From: Mesostigma viride | Lineage: Eukaryota; Streptophyta; Mesostigmatophyceae; Mesostigmatales; Mesostigmataceae | Assembly (NCBI GenBank): GCA_009746045.1 | Contig: RPFO01000644.1 | Location: forward strand, 708,501 to 772,500 | Direction of reading: 5' to 3' | Length of the DNA: 64,000 bases | In this document: positions 1 through 10,314 of the stretch, piece after piece | How the letters are laid out: each line of letters opens with the position of its first letter | Numbering within the stretch: the stretch's first letter is position 1 | Notes under the pieces: generated by a model | What the model was told of the DNA's origin: nothing | Databases searched by the model: none | The model's input: only the letters and a program-made list of their open reading frames with translations | Program-made: the position numbers and the translations under genes

Positions 1-374
1 GCCGGTCTGCTGCCCCTTATCGAACCAGACACAACATCTACGCGAAGCACATGCAAAACACAAGCTCCCATACTCGTTCCAACCGTGGAAAATCAGGGGA
101 CCTGTCGCCACCTCACCAGCATGGTGGATGGGTCAGCCAGTCCGTGAAACTCCGCCTTAAGACGGCACCAGGGAATCGAACCCCGCCCACAAACCACAGA
201 TCTGGGGAAACCTCAGACTGAGATGAAAACCCCAGATAGACATCTCTCCATCAGAGACAATGTCAGACATTCCCACACCAGAGACATGTCTCACCCCTCA
301 AGGTGTGCTCAGGATTATGTACAATCAAGCTCCCAGCCTGATATCCAGAGACTTAAGCACCCAGCTCTCAGCTT
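1..374 (-). other. 3' untranslated part of element 1
   Basis: Sequence downstream of the pol stop on the minus strand. No ORF and no recognisable LTR start or polypurine tract. On the minus strand it holds a perfect Pol III B-box-like sequence, GGTTCGATTCC (172-182), with a weak D-arm-like stretch about 45 bp upstream. Confidence 0.4.
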
Positions 375-3300
375 TTAGACAGATAGACCGACTTGACAGT
401 CAGCATTCATGAGCTTCCTCAGTACATTGTACTGGGCTGGGGCCTTGTGTGGCAGCTTTGTCAATGCATCAGCAGGGTTCTCCTCGCCAGGGATATGCTT
501 CAAGTCAACCAAACTGGCCAACTCCTTCAGCAACAAATAATCCAGGTCCCGGCTTCTGGCCAGCTGCTTGTGAACAAACTGGACCATACCCATGCTGTCT
601 GTTAGCAACAACGTCTCCATCTGCAAGGTCCAAGGGGTAACTGAAGCCAGCTCCAGCATTAACTCCTTTATGTACAGGCTGGACTGGATCCCCTCGCATA
701 TGGCCCTGCATTCTGCCACATCTGAACTGATACAGACCCTCTTCTGCAGTCTGCTGTACCAGCTGAACAAACTTGCCCTGCTCTGATAAAAAGCAAACAG
801 AGCAGCAGATCTCCCCCTGACCTTGGTAACCTGGCGAGCATCCATGGAACTGTCAACAAAGATCTCCAAGGTGATAGGCTGGGCAAAGTCAATCCCAGAC
901 AAAATCAGATCAGGGGTACTCTCCACCAACCGGGCTATGACTCGAGGCTTCTCATCCTCAAGCACCTCATCAGGCATTCTGCTATGGACCATCAAAGACG
1001 GACCACAGATGCTGGCAAACCAGGCCCACATGCCTCTCAACTCAGGTCCTGCAGCCTGGGTGATCTTCTCTGGCAAGGCCTTCACAATGGTCTGTTTATA
1101 ATCTCCTCCAGCCTGAAGCCTGATACTCCACTCCCCGTCCCTCCTGAACAGGGTAGCCTGCATTCCACAGAACACTACAGGCTTGTTGGGCTCCTGCCAC
1201 AGCTCCTTGCCCAGTGAAAACTTGCCACTGATGACAGGAATAAACTTCTTCAGCCAGGTCGTGGGGGCTAGCAAATGCAGATCATCTCCATGCAAACTAG
1301 CATACACTGGCAGACCCTCCCATTGGGCCAGCAGCAAACAGGGATCAACTGAAGACACTCTCAAGCCACACTCACTGATCAGAGCTTCCTGCAGCGTGAG
1401 TCTCCAGATGATTGGGCTCGACCTGAGTCCTTCCAGGCCCTTCAGAATAACCAGGAATTGTTGATGCAGCTCCAGCTTCCAGATGGCAGGCACCTCAACA
1501 CAGTAAGGCTCATCCTGCTTCCACACCCTCCTGGCCACTTCTGGATCAGATTTTAAAAATGCCCTCTTGAAGTCCAGCAGCACTGATGACATAGCTGCTC
1601 CCCTGTTCAGCAACCCCACGTAGAGACATAGCAAAATTCTCCATGTGTCGTGTAGCATCCCTGGCGTGTATAGCTCCTCTCCTGGCAGACTCCCCGTGCC
1701 GTGATACTCATTCAGGACAGGCCTGACATGGGGCACTGATACCTCATCCACAACCTTCCTCTTCAGCACAAATCTCAAAGCAAGCTTCCTTGATGCTGGG
1801 GGACGTCTGTCTGTTGGTGCAGCACACTCAAACTGCAACCACTCCTCCAATGCCTTGGAGAAGGCGAGCTTCCAAGCCTCAAACAAAGTAGGCGAGCTCA
1901 TCTCTTGGACCAGCTGGTCATATGTCAAAGGAGAGTGTGCAGCAAGGCTCCTGTGAGTTATGCCAATACTGCTGGGGTGCAACACAGCTGGAATCACCAA
2001 ACTGGCCGCTGGGGGCACCTCCCCTTCATCCCATTTTACACCCTTGACCGGCTTGGCCCTGCACCTGACTGGAAATGTTGTCCTGAAATTTTCTAGGGGA
2101 ATCATCCCCCAGCCATCTCTTCTCAGAGCTGTAGCTCTGATAGAAATCCCAGGATTGCCCAGAAAATTCTGACCCAAAATCACAGGGCCATCATAGTCCT
2201 CTAGGACAAGGAAGGTCACATCCACACCCATGACAGGGGCAGTAACCTCTCCCAACACCCTTAGATGCGTCCTACCACTGAAATCAGACACCCAGGGGCA
2301 ACTTGGTTCTCCGACCAGCAGTTCTCCTGTATGCTGAGGTCCCATGACAGAAACCTGTGCATTGGTATCTATCTCCATGGCAGCTACCTCAGGTTCATCC
2401 AACTGGACAAGCTTGGACACCTTAGGCTCCTTCTTGGCTCTTTGCAAAGCCTGTACAATATCTGATAGACGCACACCCCTAGGCCTGGTGTCGGGCCGTT
2501 CCGGAGGTGCAGCCTGTCCGCCTGCTTGCCCAACCACCGTATGTGAAGGTACCCCAGGGGCCGGGCCAGGGTCACCCTGAGGGCTCGATACAGCTGTAGC
2601 ACCCTGATCAGGAAGCTCCACGTCACCCCCGCCTTGTACACCAGCGGGCACCTGGAAGAGGTCTCCTTGATTACCTCCCCGGGGACGGATCTTTGACCAG
2701 GACAGACGGTGCACTGCTTGGGAGCCATCAATGGCCACCCAGCACTTATGGCCAGCGGCTTCTACTCGGGTCACCACCCCATCATGCCAGCTGCCACGTT
2801 TCCCTGGAAAGCTTGGTTCCTTCCACACAACAACCTGTTGTCCAACGTTAGGTTCTAGGACACTCCAGCCCTTGTCTTTCTGCCTCAGCTTGAGGAACTT
2901 GGCCTCTAGCTTCTCCTTCCATGCCTGCTCAGCATCAGCTGGCAGCATCCTGGTATGCAGCATAAGAGGATTGATGGCAATGTCACCAAAGAACATGGGA
3001 GTCCTCAGGTTCAGCCTGTCCTCCACAGAACGTAGCCATGCAGATGTCACAATGGCAGATGACGTCCTTGGAATCCTCTCCACCAGCAGCACAGTCTTGA
3101 TCTCTTGGATGGCTCTCTCCACCACCCCTTGCTGGCCGTGGCTCTCCCTGGGTGTAATCAGCAACTCTGGAAACTCTGGCAGGTTCTCACAGCACTCAAA
3201 CTGAATGTCACACTGCAACAACTCCAACCCAGGGTACCTGCTCCTTGTCAACTTCAGAGCAGCAATCAATGTAGGCTTCTCCATGTCAGGCAGGATCTCT

Positions 3301-3965
3301 AGGGTCTTGTACTTGGTATATCTGTCCACTGCCACCAGCAGCTTCAAACCCCTGATTCTCTGAATATCTACCTGCACATGGCCTGGCTGCAAAATAGGAG
3401 TCCTGGCATGAGACTGCTTGGGCTTTCTAGCAACTAGCCTGCACTTGCAAGCTTGAGCAACCTGTTGGCAGATGGAGTACAACTCACTTCCTCCCAGCCG
3501 TCTAGCAACTTGCAAAGACTGAGCTGCATGGCCAAACATGGTATGCAACCTTGAGGCAATGTCATACAAGAGAGAAAATCTTTTATTGTCATTATTAGCA
3601 CTCAAGGTATGTACAGATCCCTTATGTACAGGAGGCACCAGGGTCGTGCCTGTCAGACTGTCTCCAGCCCTATCCTCATCCTGACCATCCTGTGCCAGTC
3701 CTGCACGGTCAGAATGCTTCTGAGATCCACCTGGGTCCACATCACCAGGTCCTACCTCAGGCTCAGCACCGCCATGGCGGGCACGTTGGCGAGTAACCAC
3801 TGCAGCTACAGCTGGCATACTCTCTGTGGTAACCAAGCTTGCCCCATCGTGTCCAATAGGCTCTTTCACTAGAGCATGGGGCTGCCCCTCACTGCTGTCA
3901 CTAGCAGCTACATTACACACCCCTGGGGGCACCCTCCAGGGTTCAGGGATGTGTGCAGGCTCAAG
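375..3965 (-). CDS. Pol polyprotein of element 1 (INT - PR-like - RT - RNase H)
   Basis: Catalyses reverse transcription and integration of the element. Residue numbers count from 3932. An H-x4-H and a C-rich cluster (about 130-168) form the integrase zinc domain. The D,D,E catalytic core follows (VQVD, LQCD, VVER; about 187-276), then an SH3-like integrase tail near 365-420. A retropepsin-like segment lies at about 515-610, with DTNAQVSVM and ILGQNFL. A copia-type RT follows (DFKRAFLKSDP, active site HGDD at 1281-1292), then RNase H (VDSSMDARQV, VAECRAI, LLTDS, ADALTKL). The frame is open back to the gag TGA, and the codon at 3932 is GTG, so there is no independent ATG. Expression is therefore probably by stop readthrough. 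What is odd: the protease-like domain lies after, not before, integrase. Confidence 0.85.
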   Translation of the reverse strand, partial: LEPAHIPEPWRVPPGVCNVAASDSSEGQPHALVKEPIGHDGASLVTTESMPAVAAVVTRQRARHGGAEPEVGPGDVDPGGSQKHSDRAGLAQDGQDEDRAGDSLTGTTLVPPVHKGSVHTLSANNDNKRFSLLYDIASRLHTMFGHAAQSLQVARRLGGSELYSICQQVAQACKCRLVARKPKQSHARTPILQPGHVQVDIQRIRGLKLLVAVDRYTKYKTLEILPDMEKPTLIAALKLTRSRYPGLELLQCDIQFECCENLPEFPELLITPRESHGQQGVVERAIQEIKTVLLVERIPRTSSAIVTSAWLRSVEDRLNLRTPMFFGDIAINPLMLHTRMLPADAEQAWKEKLEAKFLKLRQKDKGWSVLEPNVGQQVVVWKEPSFPGKRGSWHDGVVTRVEAAGHKCWVAIDGSQAVHRLSWSKIRPRGGNQGDLFQVPAGVQGGGDVELPDQGATAVSSPQGDPGPAPGVPSHTVVGQAGGQAAPPERPDTRPRGVRLSDIVQALQRAKKEPKVSKLVQLDEPEVAAMEIDTNAQVSVMGPQHTGELLVGEPSCPWVSDFSGRTHLRVLGEVTAPVMGVDVTFLVLEDYDGPVILGQNFLGNPGISIRATALRRDGWGMIPLENFRTTFPVRCRAKPVKGVKWDEGEVPPAASLVIPAVLHPSSIGITHRSLAAHSPLTYDQLVQEMSSPTLFEAWKLAFSKALEEWLQFECAAPTDRRPPASRKLALRFVLKRKVVDEVSVPHVRPVLNEYHGTGSLPGEELYTPGMLHDTWRILLCLYVGLLNRGAAMSSVLLDFKRAFLKSDPEVARRVWKQDEPYCVEVPAIWKLELHQQFLVILKGLEGLRSSPIIWRLTLQEALISECGLRVSSVDPCLLLAQWEGLPVYASLHGDDLHLLAPTTWLKKFIPVISGKFSLGKELWQEPNKPVVFCGMQATLFRRDGEWSIRLQAGGDYKQTIVKALPEKITQAAGPELRGMWAWFASICGPSLMVHSRMPDEVLEDEKPRVIARLVESTPDLILSGIDFAQPITLEIFVDSSMDARQVTKVRGRSAALFAFYQSRASLFSWYSRLQKRVCISSDVAECRAICEGIQSSLYIKELMLELASVTPWTLQMETLLLTDSMGMVQFVHKQLARSRDLDYLLLKELASLVDLKHIPGEENPADALTKLPHKAPAQYNVLRKLMNADCQVGLSV

Positions 3966-3968
3966 TCA
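3966..3968 (-). other. In-frame TGA between gag and pol (candidate readthrough stop)
   Basis: Gag and pol are in the same frame. The only stop between the zinc knuckle and integrase is this TGA, followed by CTT. The next 11 codons up to 3932 are open. A gag-stop-pol arrangement in one frame is what leaky-stop retroelements use, although it could also be a point mutation in a fused gag-pol. Confidence 0.6.
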
Positions 3969-5201
3969 ATGATCAGCAGCCTTGCCCTTGCCCTTATCCT
4001 GGGATGGACCAGCCTTGTCCTTGCTGCCACCCTGAGCTGGCTTGCTCTGACCTTCCTGCCTCAGGTACGAGGGACACTCATTCCTGAAGTGACCCTTCCC
4101 CTGGCAGAAATAACATTCCACCTGACTGATGTCCCGTGAGGTCCCACTGCTGGGCCCAGCCTTGGGAGGACCACCCACCCTCTTGAAGTCAAACTGGGAC
4201 TGTGGATGTCCCGACTTCGGCGGGGTCCCCCGTCCAGCCCTTCTGTCACGCCCCCTCCTGGACCTTCCTCGACCCCTTGAAGAGGTCTCAGGCCCTCTCG
4301 AGGGCGCTGGGCCCCCGTGGCCCGATCCCCTCATGGACTTAACCGTGGGTTCAGTGGCCTCCTCATCACCCTGACGAGGGCGCTTACCACCCACGTACTT
4401 GCCGCTGAAACACTCATACAACTGGTCCGTCATGGCTGCCCAGCCATGGACCTGTCGCATGTGGATGGTCACATTATCCATGGTGACCGGATCCAGCTGC
4501 AGCGACTTGAGAAAGTCGCCCATGGCCATCCGATCTGCGACGAAGAAGCCCTTGGCCATGGCGTCCTCCCTCAGCTTGACGAAGTCTTCAAAGGCGTGGA
4601 CCACTAGCTGCCCCTTGATGGGCTTGTAGTCCAGGTATTCTTGCTTCAGGTGGGACCCATCTATGGTCCTCTTGTCACTCAGGAACGACCTGAGTCGCGT
4701 CATAAACGCCGCCCAGGTGTCCCCCGCCGCGTGTCGCTCCCGAACAAACTTGAACAGCCGCCTCGCCGACTGCCTTATGTAGGCACTAGACGCCAGGATG
4801 CGAAGCTTGTCACCGGTGTATATCTCCGTGTACAAGTTCATGTCCTCTAACATCCTCTCAGCATCCCGGGGCTGCCAATTGTCCTTGATGGACTGAAACT
4901 GGCCTAGCACCGCGTACCCCTCAGCCACGGTCGGTCGCTTAGGCGCCGCTTGATCTGCGGCTGGCGCGTTCTGACCGCCCTGCGATCCTTGGCTCTGATT
5001 ATCTGGCACCGCAGCCTGGTCTCCCAGCGCCTGGCCGTCCCCGCGTCCATCGCGTCCACCGCGTCCATCGCGTCCATCTCGTCCATCCACCCAGCGCCGC
5101 GCCGCGCAAGCCCATAAAGCCCGCTTGTTGGTCAATAGCTCCTCACTCCATGATGGCCTCTGTTCAGATCTGCTACAGCCAGCCAAGTGGCCAAGCAGCA
5201 A
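3966..5201 (-). CDS. Gag of element 1 with CCHC zinc knuckle
   Basis: Structural nucleocapsid protein of the element. The low-complexity N-terminal 90 residues include GRDGR repeats. A helical capsid-like domain covers about 95-270 and a basic GRGR/SRRGRDRR-rich stretch about 300-330. One CX2CX4HX4C knuckle (CYFCQGKGHFRNEC) lies near 365-380, and a Lys-rich tail ends at the TGA. The left limit of the frame is a TTG. The first ATG is about residue 117, so the true start is unclear and the N-terminus may come from an upstream frame. It lies directly upstream of pol in the same frame. Confidence 0.75.
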   Translation of the reverse strand: MLLGHLAGCSRSEQRPSWSEELLTNKRALWACAARRWVDGRDGRDGRGGRDGRGDGQALGDQAAVPDNQSQGSQGGQNAPAADQAAPKRPTVAEGYAVLGQFQSIKDNWQPRDAERMLEDMNLYTEIYTGDKLRILASSAYIRQSARRLFKFVRERHAAGDTWAAFMTRLRSFLSDKRTIDGSHLKQEYLDYKPIKGQLVVHAFEDFVKLREDAMAKGFFVADRMAMGDFLKSLQLDPVTMDNVTIHMRQVHGWAAMTDQLYECFSGKYVGGKRPRQGDEEATEPTVKSMRGSGHGGPAPSRGPETSSRGRGRSRRGRDRRAGRGTPPKSGHPQSQFDFKRVGGPPKAGPSSGTSRDISQVECYFCQGKGHFRNECPSYLRQEGQSKPAQGGSKDKAGPSQDKGKGKAADH

Positions 5202-5400
5202 TTAAAGCAATATAAGCTACTGAACAAGAAAGGAAAGTGCCAAGTGTTACCACTCAGGCAAGACCACCACGGCTGGCCCCAGGCGCGTCCTGGTTCTCCT
5301 TGTCGCTGTCGCGTCGCTGTCGCTCACCACAATCAGCTCTGGCACCCTGCTACCCGCTGCGCCGTCGTCGACCCGCTGTCGGCCCGCGATGACTGAATCG

Positions 5401-6195
5401 TCACCGTTGGTATAGTAGACAGGTGACAACCCGTCGTTGGCACCCCGCGGATTGTATCTTGGCACCTCGTGGTCGCCAAGTGCCTCGTCGCCTAGCCCAG
5501 CGACCCCCTGCTCCCACCTCAAGGTCACTATCGTACCCAAGAGGGCAAACTCTTCCCAACGCGTCACACGAACGCGAAGGGGCTGGGGCAGTTCCTGAAA
5601 AGGAACCCTTGCTCGCTCCGGAACGGCCCGACTCTTGCCGCGCGCTGTCCTCCGGTGATGGCTTCCGCTGTCGCCCCGACCTCTGCAAGCCGCCTGTAGT
5701 GCTCCGCTCCGCGTCGTTCACGCCTAACTGGCCCGCTGCAACACCCTCGTCGCCGATTACGCCTGCGAAAGTACGTGGTATACCCGCACCCGCTGCTGTC
5801 GGTACAAACTCGTGTCGCACTGCACCAGCTGCCTCCGCAGCCTCTCCTCGCCTAGCCGCCAACTCCGCACGCACCCGCTCAGCTACTGCTGTAATCACCG
5901 TCTGGATGCCGACCAAACCGTGAAGCTCCTGCTCGAGGTCGTCGATGCTCCGGTGCTCCGGAATGACGATGGTTTGGACGTGCCGCAGAATTCGCTCCCA
6001 ATCTTCGACCTGGTCGTCGACGAATTGCACGAAGCTGCGATTAACAGGCGGACGATCACCGGACGAGCTCCTCGTCGTCAACGCTGCACACCGCAACCGG
6101 CAACGACCCTCCTGGCCGTTCCGCTGAGACTGTTTGTAATTTGAGTTAACGTTCCTAGCAAACGCAATGTGAAGGATATGGTTGCAATGCAGCAA
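5401..6195 (-). CDS. Leader ORF of element 1, possible gag N-terminus
   Basis: Open frame of 264 codons without any internal Met, between the candidate 5' LTR and gag. Residues about 58-130 are predicted by eye to be helical or coiled-coil (VEDWERILRHVQ, AERVRAELAARRGEAAEAA), followed by Arg/Ser/Gly-rich sequence. Element 2 has a comparable helical region upstream of its capsid domain, so this may be an N-terminal gag part in another frame. No independent function is recognised. Confidence 0.3.
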   Translation of the reverse strand: MLHCNHILHIAFARNVNSNYKQSQRNGQEGRCRLRCAALTTRSSSGDRPPVNRSFVQFVDDQVEDWERILRHVQTIVIPEHRSIDDLEQELHGLVGIQTVITAVAERVRAELAARRGEAAEAAGAVRHEFVPTAAGAGIPRTFAGVIGDEGVAAGQLGVNDAERSTTGGLQRSGRQRKPSPEDSARQESGRSGASKGSFSGTAPAPSRSCDALGRVCPLGYDSDLEVGAGGRWARRRGTWRPRGAKIQSAGCQRRVVTCLLYQR

Positions 6196-6747
6196 TGTGT
6201 GAATATGGTTGGAAACGGAGCTTTGTTAAAATTGGATAATGTTACAGCGCTCACACACTTGAGGCTTGTACACGCGTTTGCCAAGTCAAGGCAACACACG
6301 TGAGGCGGGCTTGCAAGAGATCTGCCCAAATGGCACTGGCCTATTCTTTATATACTTGTGCACTGTGCTTGCTAGTCCTGAGCAGCCTAGGAGGCCTGCT
6401 CAGTAATAACACCCCCGGTACAGTATTCACTACCTGTACAGCGCCCAGCTCCTATACAGTAGGTCTGCCATACAGGCACAGTGACCACAGAGCACAGTCC
6501 ACAGTGACTATTGCATCTGCACCTAGAAGTCCAGGACTAAGCCTGCGGTACCAACAGACCACAGGTTAAGGTTCCTATTTCCTGCGTACGACGTATTAAT
6601 CCAATACCGTCGTAGGTTCAGTACCTAATTCCTGTCAGCCCAGGAATTACTGTCGACCCCATATGTCGTTGGCAAATATTCACGTCCGACTTAGAAGAAC
6701 AGCCGGCTCACGCTCGCGCGCGACCGGGAAGTCGGAACGCCATAACT
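6144..6747 (-). repeat. Candidate 5' LTR of element 1
   Basis: Bounded by AGTTAAC on the left and CATAACT on the right, the same AGTT...AACT ends as the confirmed LTRs of element 2 and F. A TATATAAAG box on the minus strand (about 6343-6352) would place the transcript start about 200 bp before the gag leader, as expected for U3-R-U5. The partner LTR is outside the window, so this is inferred. Confidence 0.5.
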
Positions 6748-8095
6748 TTCTTGATACTTGTCGGAATGACCTCGTTCCGGTGCCGCTGGAATCGCAGAGA
6801 TATGCCGAATCAGGATCACGCCAATGCGCTTGGCGTTAACTCCTTGGCCGCTGTTTATTACTTTAATTTATACATTTACAGTGTCAACCTTCTAGAGATG
6901 CCTAGAAACCTTGTCCTGCACTGTCGTTACAAGTATGGCAATGCAGTATGCGTTGTGCACATGGAACCTTCTAGACACCAGACGCCAAACTTAAGTCTGC
7001 CACGGTTATATCTTAACAACCCGTGGCAAGACTGCAACCATTGTGGCAACCATTTTGGCCAACGACATGAGTCGCGCCGGATTCATTGTCCGCATCCAGG
7101 TAATCAACATCACGTGCGGCAAACTGATATATTGCATAACAGAAAACCTGGACAGAATAATGCATACGTTTATTTCAATGTGTCGTTCCGACAGCATTTT
7201 TCCGAGCCCTGCCCAGCATCATTTGTAAGGCTTTACAACTGTCAGTAGCCAGGGTCACAATATTTAGCAAGGCCGGTCACAGCAGCAAGGGTTGCAGTAG
7301 CAAGGTAACTTCACAGTCATCACAGTAGCATCCGCATGAAGTGACTGGGGGCGGCGCGGCTGCATGCGGGCAGGAGTGCATGCCACTGTGGGCTAACAAC
7401 GGCCTGCAGCGGAAATGCATGCAGACATTGCACATTCGACGGTGGTACACCCGCCGCCACGCAATTAAGGTTGGCTACATGTACCGAGTTTGGCACGGGG
7501 GGCGGGGTTGTAAAAAAAAAAAAATAGTGCATTAGGGCTCTGGTGTGCATCCAAATGCAGTCCAATTATTACACATACATTCAAAAATAGAATCCCATTG
7601 CCAATGATCGAGCAGCAATTATGAGCTACAGTGTTATCTAGATCACACGCGGCAATGAATCACATGTGGACAGCACACGCCCCCCCAGGCCGGGCACAAG
7701 GTGATAGGCTTCACCATGCAGTACGTGCATGGACGTTTGCATGCAGTAACCGGTGAGGTGTAACAGCCACTCACTGTAGCAGCCAGAGACGAAGTCTTGG
7801 TATAGTAATGAGCCCGCAGGAAAAGGCGCTTGTTGTGTGCCGCACAACGGCGCCTCTGGGGGGCACCCGGCATCCTAGCCCATATTAATTGGTTGAACGA
7901 TCTTGGGAGTCTATGCATCCTGCGCAACGTGGCTAACTCATACATAGCGGATGCAGTATAAACGCTGCATGCCCCAGGCTAAGACATCATGATCTGATCT
8001 GGGTCCCATGCATCATATGTAGCCATATACACATACACATGGGTGTGAGCCGCTGAGGCTAAGCCTGTCTATGCTATACTACTCTATATTTCACC
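6748..8095. other. Non-coding DNA, no gene recognised
   Basis: No ORF here has a recognisable domain. A 165-codon plus-strand ORF (6751-7248) has scattered Cys/His but no family motif. There is an A12 run near 7511. Nothing else was identified. Confidence 0.5.
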
Positions 8096-8345
8096 TATAG
8101 CTAGGCTGGAGTTGCTGGGGTGGCGGGGGTGGCCACAGCTGGCCATGGCTTGTTGTTCGGTGCATGGTCAACGTAGATGGCTGCATGCCCCCCTCCAGTA
8201 GACTGGCTTCTTCCCTGCTCGATCGGCCTGCCGGAGCTGGAGGTAGGTCGGCCATAGCTCCCGTCGCCGTTGTTGCTGCGCCAGGGTCAAGTACTCTATC
8301 AAGGAGACAGCCAGCGCAGGCCAGAAATCGGGAGAATCCGGACCA
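8096..8345 (-). pseudogene. Decayed LINE ORF1 fragment
   Basis: The DNA closely matches 62935-63080, which encodes the C-terminal domain of an L1-type ORF1 protein, including the stretches 'ggtcaacgtagatgg' and 'gtaggtcggccatagctc'. The similarity extends left into the flank (gaggctaagcc...). Frames are broken. It is a dead fragment of the LINE family seen intact at 62.9-64 kb. Confidence 0.65.
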
Positions 8346-9032
8346 GGTAGCTCGAGCCTGCCGTTATCTTGTCCGTGTTTTCGAGTCGTTCAGGATGATG
8401 AATATGAATGGAGCTAATGGAAATGTGTAGCCGTGTGCATTGAAGTTATGGCTGGCTACGGCTTACGTGTAGAGCGACTAGATGACCTATCTACGGTGGG
8501 GACGGAAACAGCTCTATAACCATATATATTTATGTTTTTCATTATTAAGGTGAGGGTCCCATGCAACTAGCACCCCTACTAAAACCATATCATAGAATAA
8601 CATATATGCATGCAGGGCTGGCTTAGGGGTACCCAAGAGATGATTTTGGCATGTAAATAGGATATATTGGGGTCCATCCCACCACTTGTTGAGGGTGGAA
8701 TGAGTTAGCTAAGATACCTCGAGCCCTAACTGAATGCACAATAATGCACCGGTATTGCGCTAAAAATAGCAAAAGATGCTATATATGGCACATTTTGCAT
8801 AGGACAATGGGGGTATCATTTTGTTGCATGTTTCAATATATTCCCATTTACTTACCTGAGTTTGCAAATTTTCCAGCTAATTGGCACCCAAAAATAATCA
8901 TTATTCTATTAAAAATTATTCCCCCCCCCCCCCCCCCCCAAAAAAAGGGTACTTTTTTGGGCTGGAAAAAATAAAACAAATCAATATGTAACAGAACATC
9001 TGGGCCTGGGGAGATATAAACGAATACAAGAC
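8346..9032. other. Non-coding DNA with a C-run/A-run tract
   Basis: AT-rich, no coding signal. A run of about 19 C followed by A7 lies at 8921-8946. No gene seen. Confidence 0.5.
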
Positions 9033-9190
9033 ATTAATTAGTGACATAACTCCGTTGGGAGTATATGTAGCACATATCCCGGAGAAGGGGCATATGGCTT
9101 TTAATACATTCTGGGCTACTTCCTGCAAGAGTGGAATGTAAGCAACACTTGCTCCAGGTGCGCCAGGGCACCTGCACCCCCATGATCTAT
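9033..9190 (-). repeat. Retroposon R, copy 1
   Basis: About 150 bp closely matching 62495-62665 (ctccgttgggag...gcatatggcttttaatacattc...cagggcacctgcacc). All three copies in the window start next to an AT-rich TAAT-type tract on the left. That fits the 3' tail of a retroposon lying on the minus strand. Confidence 0.6.
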
Positions 9191-10023
9191 CAAGCTATGA
9201 CTACTATAATACTAGACATAGGCAAACATAATCCCACCATGCAAGTTTGAGCTCATCAGCTCATTCTTTTGACTACAAAGGCGGAAGAAATAACGTTGGG
9301 CGGTTATAGCCACCTGCACAGACGCTAAGGAAGGCAATAGTGTGGGCACACTACTAACACTTTCTATGCCATCCAAATGGCTCTAGACCATGCCTGATTC
9401 AAGCACAACGTACAAGGAGGTGGCTGGGCACCTCATGTCTTACAGTAACTTGGCACGGGCAACCTCATCGGTGTGTGCACAGCAACAAGGCAGGTAGCTC
9501 TACATGTCTAGCCAACAATTCTGAAGCATATTCTAGGCTTATGTTGTGAGCATCATACCAAAACCAAGGTGTCCAATGCAAACAGATCCTACAGTAGAAA
9601 GCCATATCCACTGATATTGCCCAACCAAGGGGAACAACAGACAGACCACAGAGAAAGCATACTAATCATAAATGCTGCGTGCCTGAGGGCTTTTTACCAT
9701 GGTTACTTTGCCTTGCTAGCATTTGACCGGGCTGTCCCATATTTCAGTGGGAGAGAGGCCAAATTAAGAAAGTAACAACGGTATCCCCTACCTACAATCT
9801 ACATGCAGTTCCACCCATGCGCGCAATATGCCCCTCAGAACGCCCACTATCGCCTTTCTTTTCAGAGCAATTGTTTGCTAAGAAACAACCTCAACCTAGC
9901 TTGTGAGCCTCTAAGCACACTGAAAGCCGCTGCTAAGCAAGGCTGCGTCAATATTCACACAAAACTGAGTGTATTTACCAAACTCCTTCCAGGAAACCAC
10001 TCGACAAAGCCCTGACAACTTAC
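9191..10023. other. Unassigned DNA
   Basis: No domain-bearing ORF. If the minus-strand exon at 10024-10117 is real, this stretch would hold its downstream introns and exons, but I could not place them. Confidence 0.4.
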
Positions 10024-10117
10024 CAACATGCCACGGCTCACGATTTGACACGTCCCAGCCATGCAACCTATAGTAGATCAAATCACTGAAAGCCACCAGG
10101 AGTCTGGCGATGCGCAT
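10024..10117 (-). CDS. Candidate first exon, unknown protein
   Basis: ATG at 10117 opens MRIARLLVAFSDLIYYR and continues LHGWDVSNREPWHVG to a consensus donor (G|GTAAG, GT at 10023-10022). The composition is protein-like and the frame is open. No family recognised. It faces another candidate first exon 83 bp away on the plus strand, suggesting a bidirectional promoter. Downstream exons are not identified. Confidence 0.3.
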
Positions 10118-10199
10118 CACGGAATGGCATGCTACCTGGCGCTAACTGCGCGGAAAGAAGGCGAAAACTTGCGTTGACAACCCTTTAAAGAAGCGAAAC
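10118..10199. promoter_or_regulatory. Possible bidirectional promoter
   Basis: The 82 bp between two outward-facing candidate ATG exons. No clear TATA box. Confidence 0.2.
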
Positions 10200-10314
10200 A
10201 TGGTTACTAAGGGGGACGCTACGCACGAGATCGTACCATTACGGACAGTGTCCTTTGCCCAGCGGCGCAAGAAAGACCAACCGTCGATCCATGGAAGGAT
10301 GAGACGCGCATCCG
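10200..10314 (+). CDS. Candidate first exon, unknown protein
   Basis: ATG at 10200 (context AACATGG) opens 38 codons (MVTKGDATHEIVPLRTVSF, then a basic AQRRKKDQ stretch). It ends at a good donor, CCG|GTGAGC. No family recognised and no downstream exon was placed, so a chance ORF is possible. Confidence 0.3.

Larger units (their letters stand above)
1..6747 (-). mobile_element. Copia-like LTR retrotransposon, element 1 (3' end outside window)
   Basis: Reads right to left: candidate 5' LTR (6144-6747), leader, gag (3966-5201), one TGA, then pol (375-3965). Pol carries integrase, retropepsin-like, copia-type reverse transcriptase and RNase H motifs in that order. The 3' LTR would lie left of base 1, so LTR identity and target duplication cannot be checked. 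Pol is a single open frame of about 1.2 kb codons, which suggests a recent insertion. Family: Pseudoviridae-like by RT/RH similarity to element 2, but with a non-standard domain order. Confidence 0.8.

Noticed and set aside
6751-7248. 165-codon ORF as a zinc-finger gene
   Set aside because: His and Cys are scattered and do not form a known zinc-binding spacing; composition resembles random AT/GC-mixed sequence.
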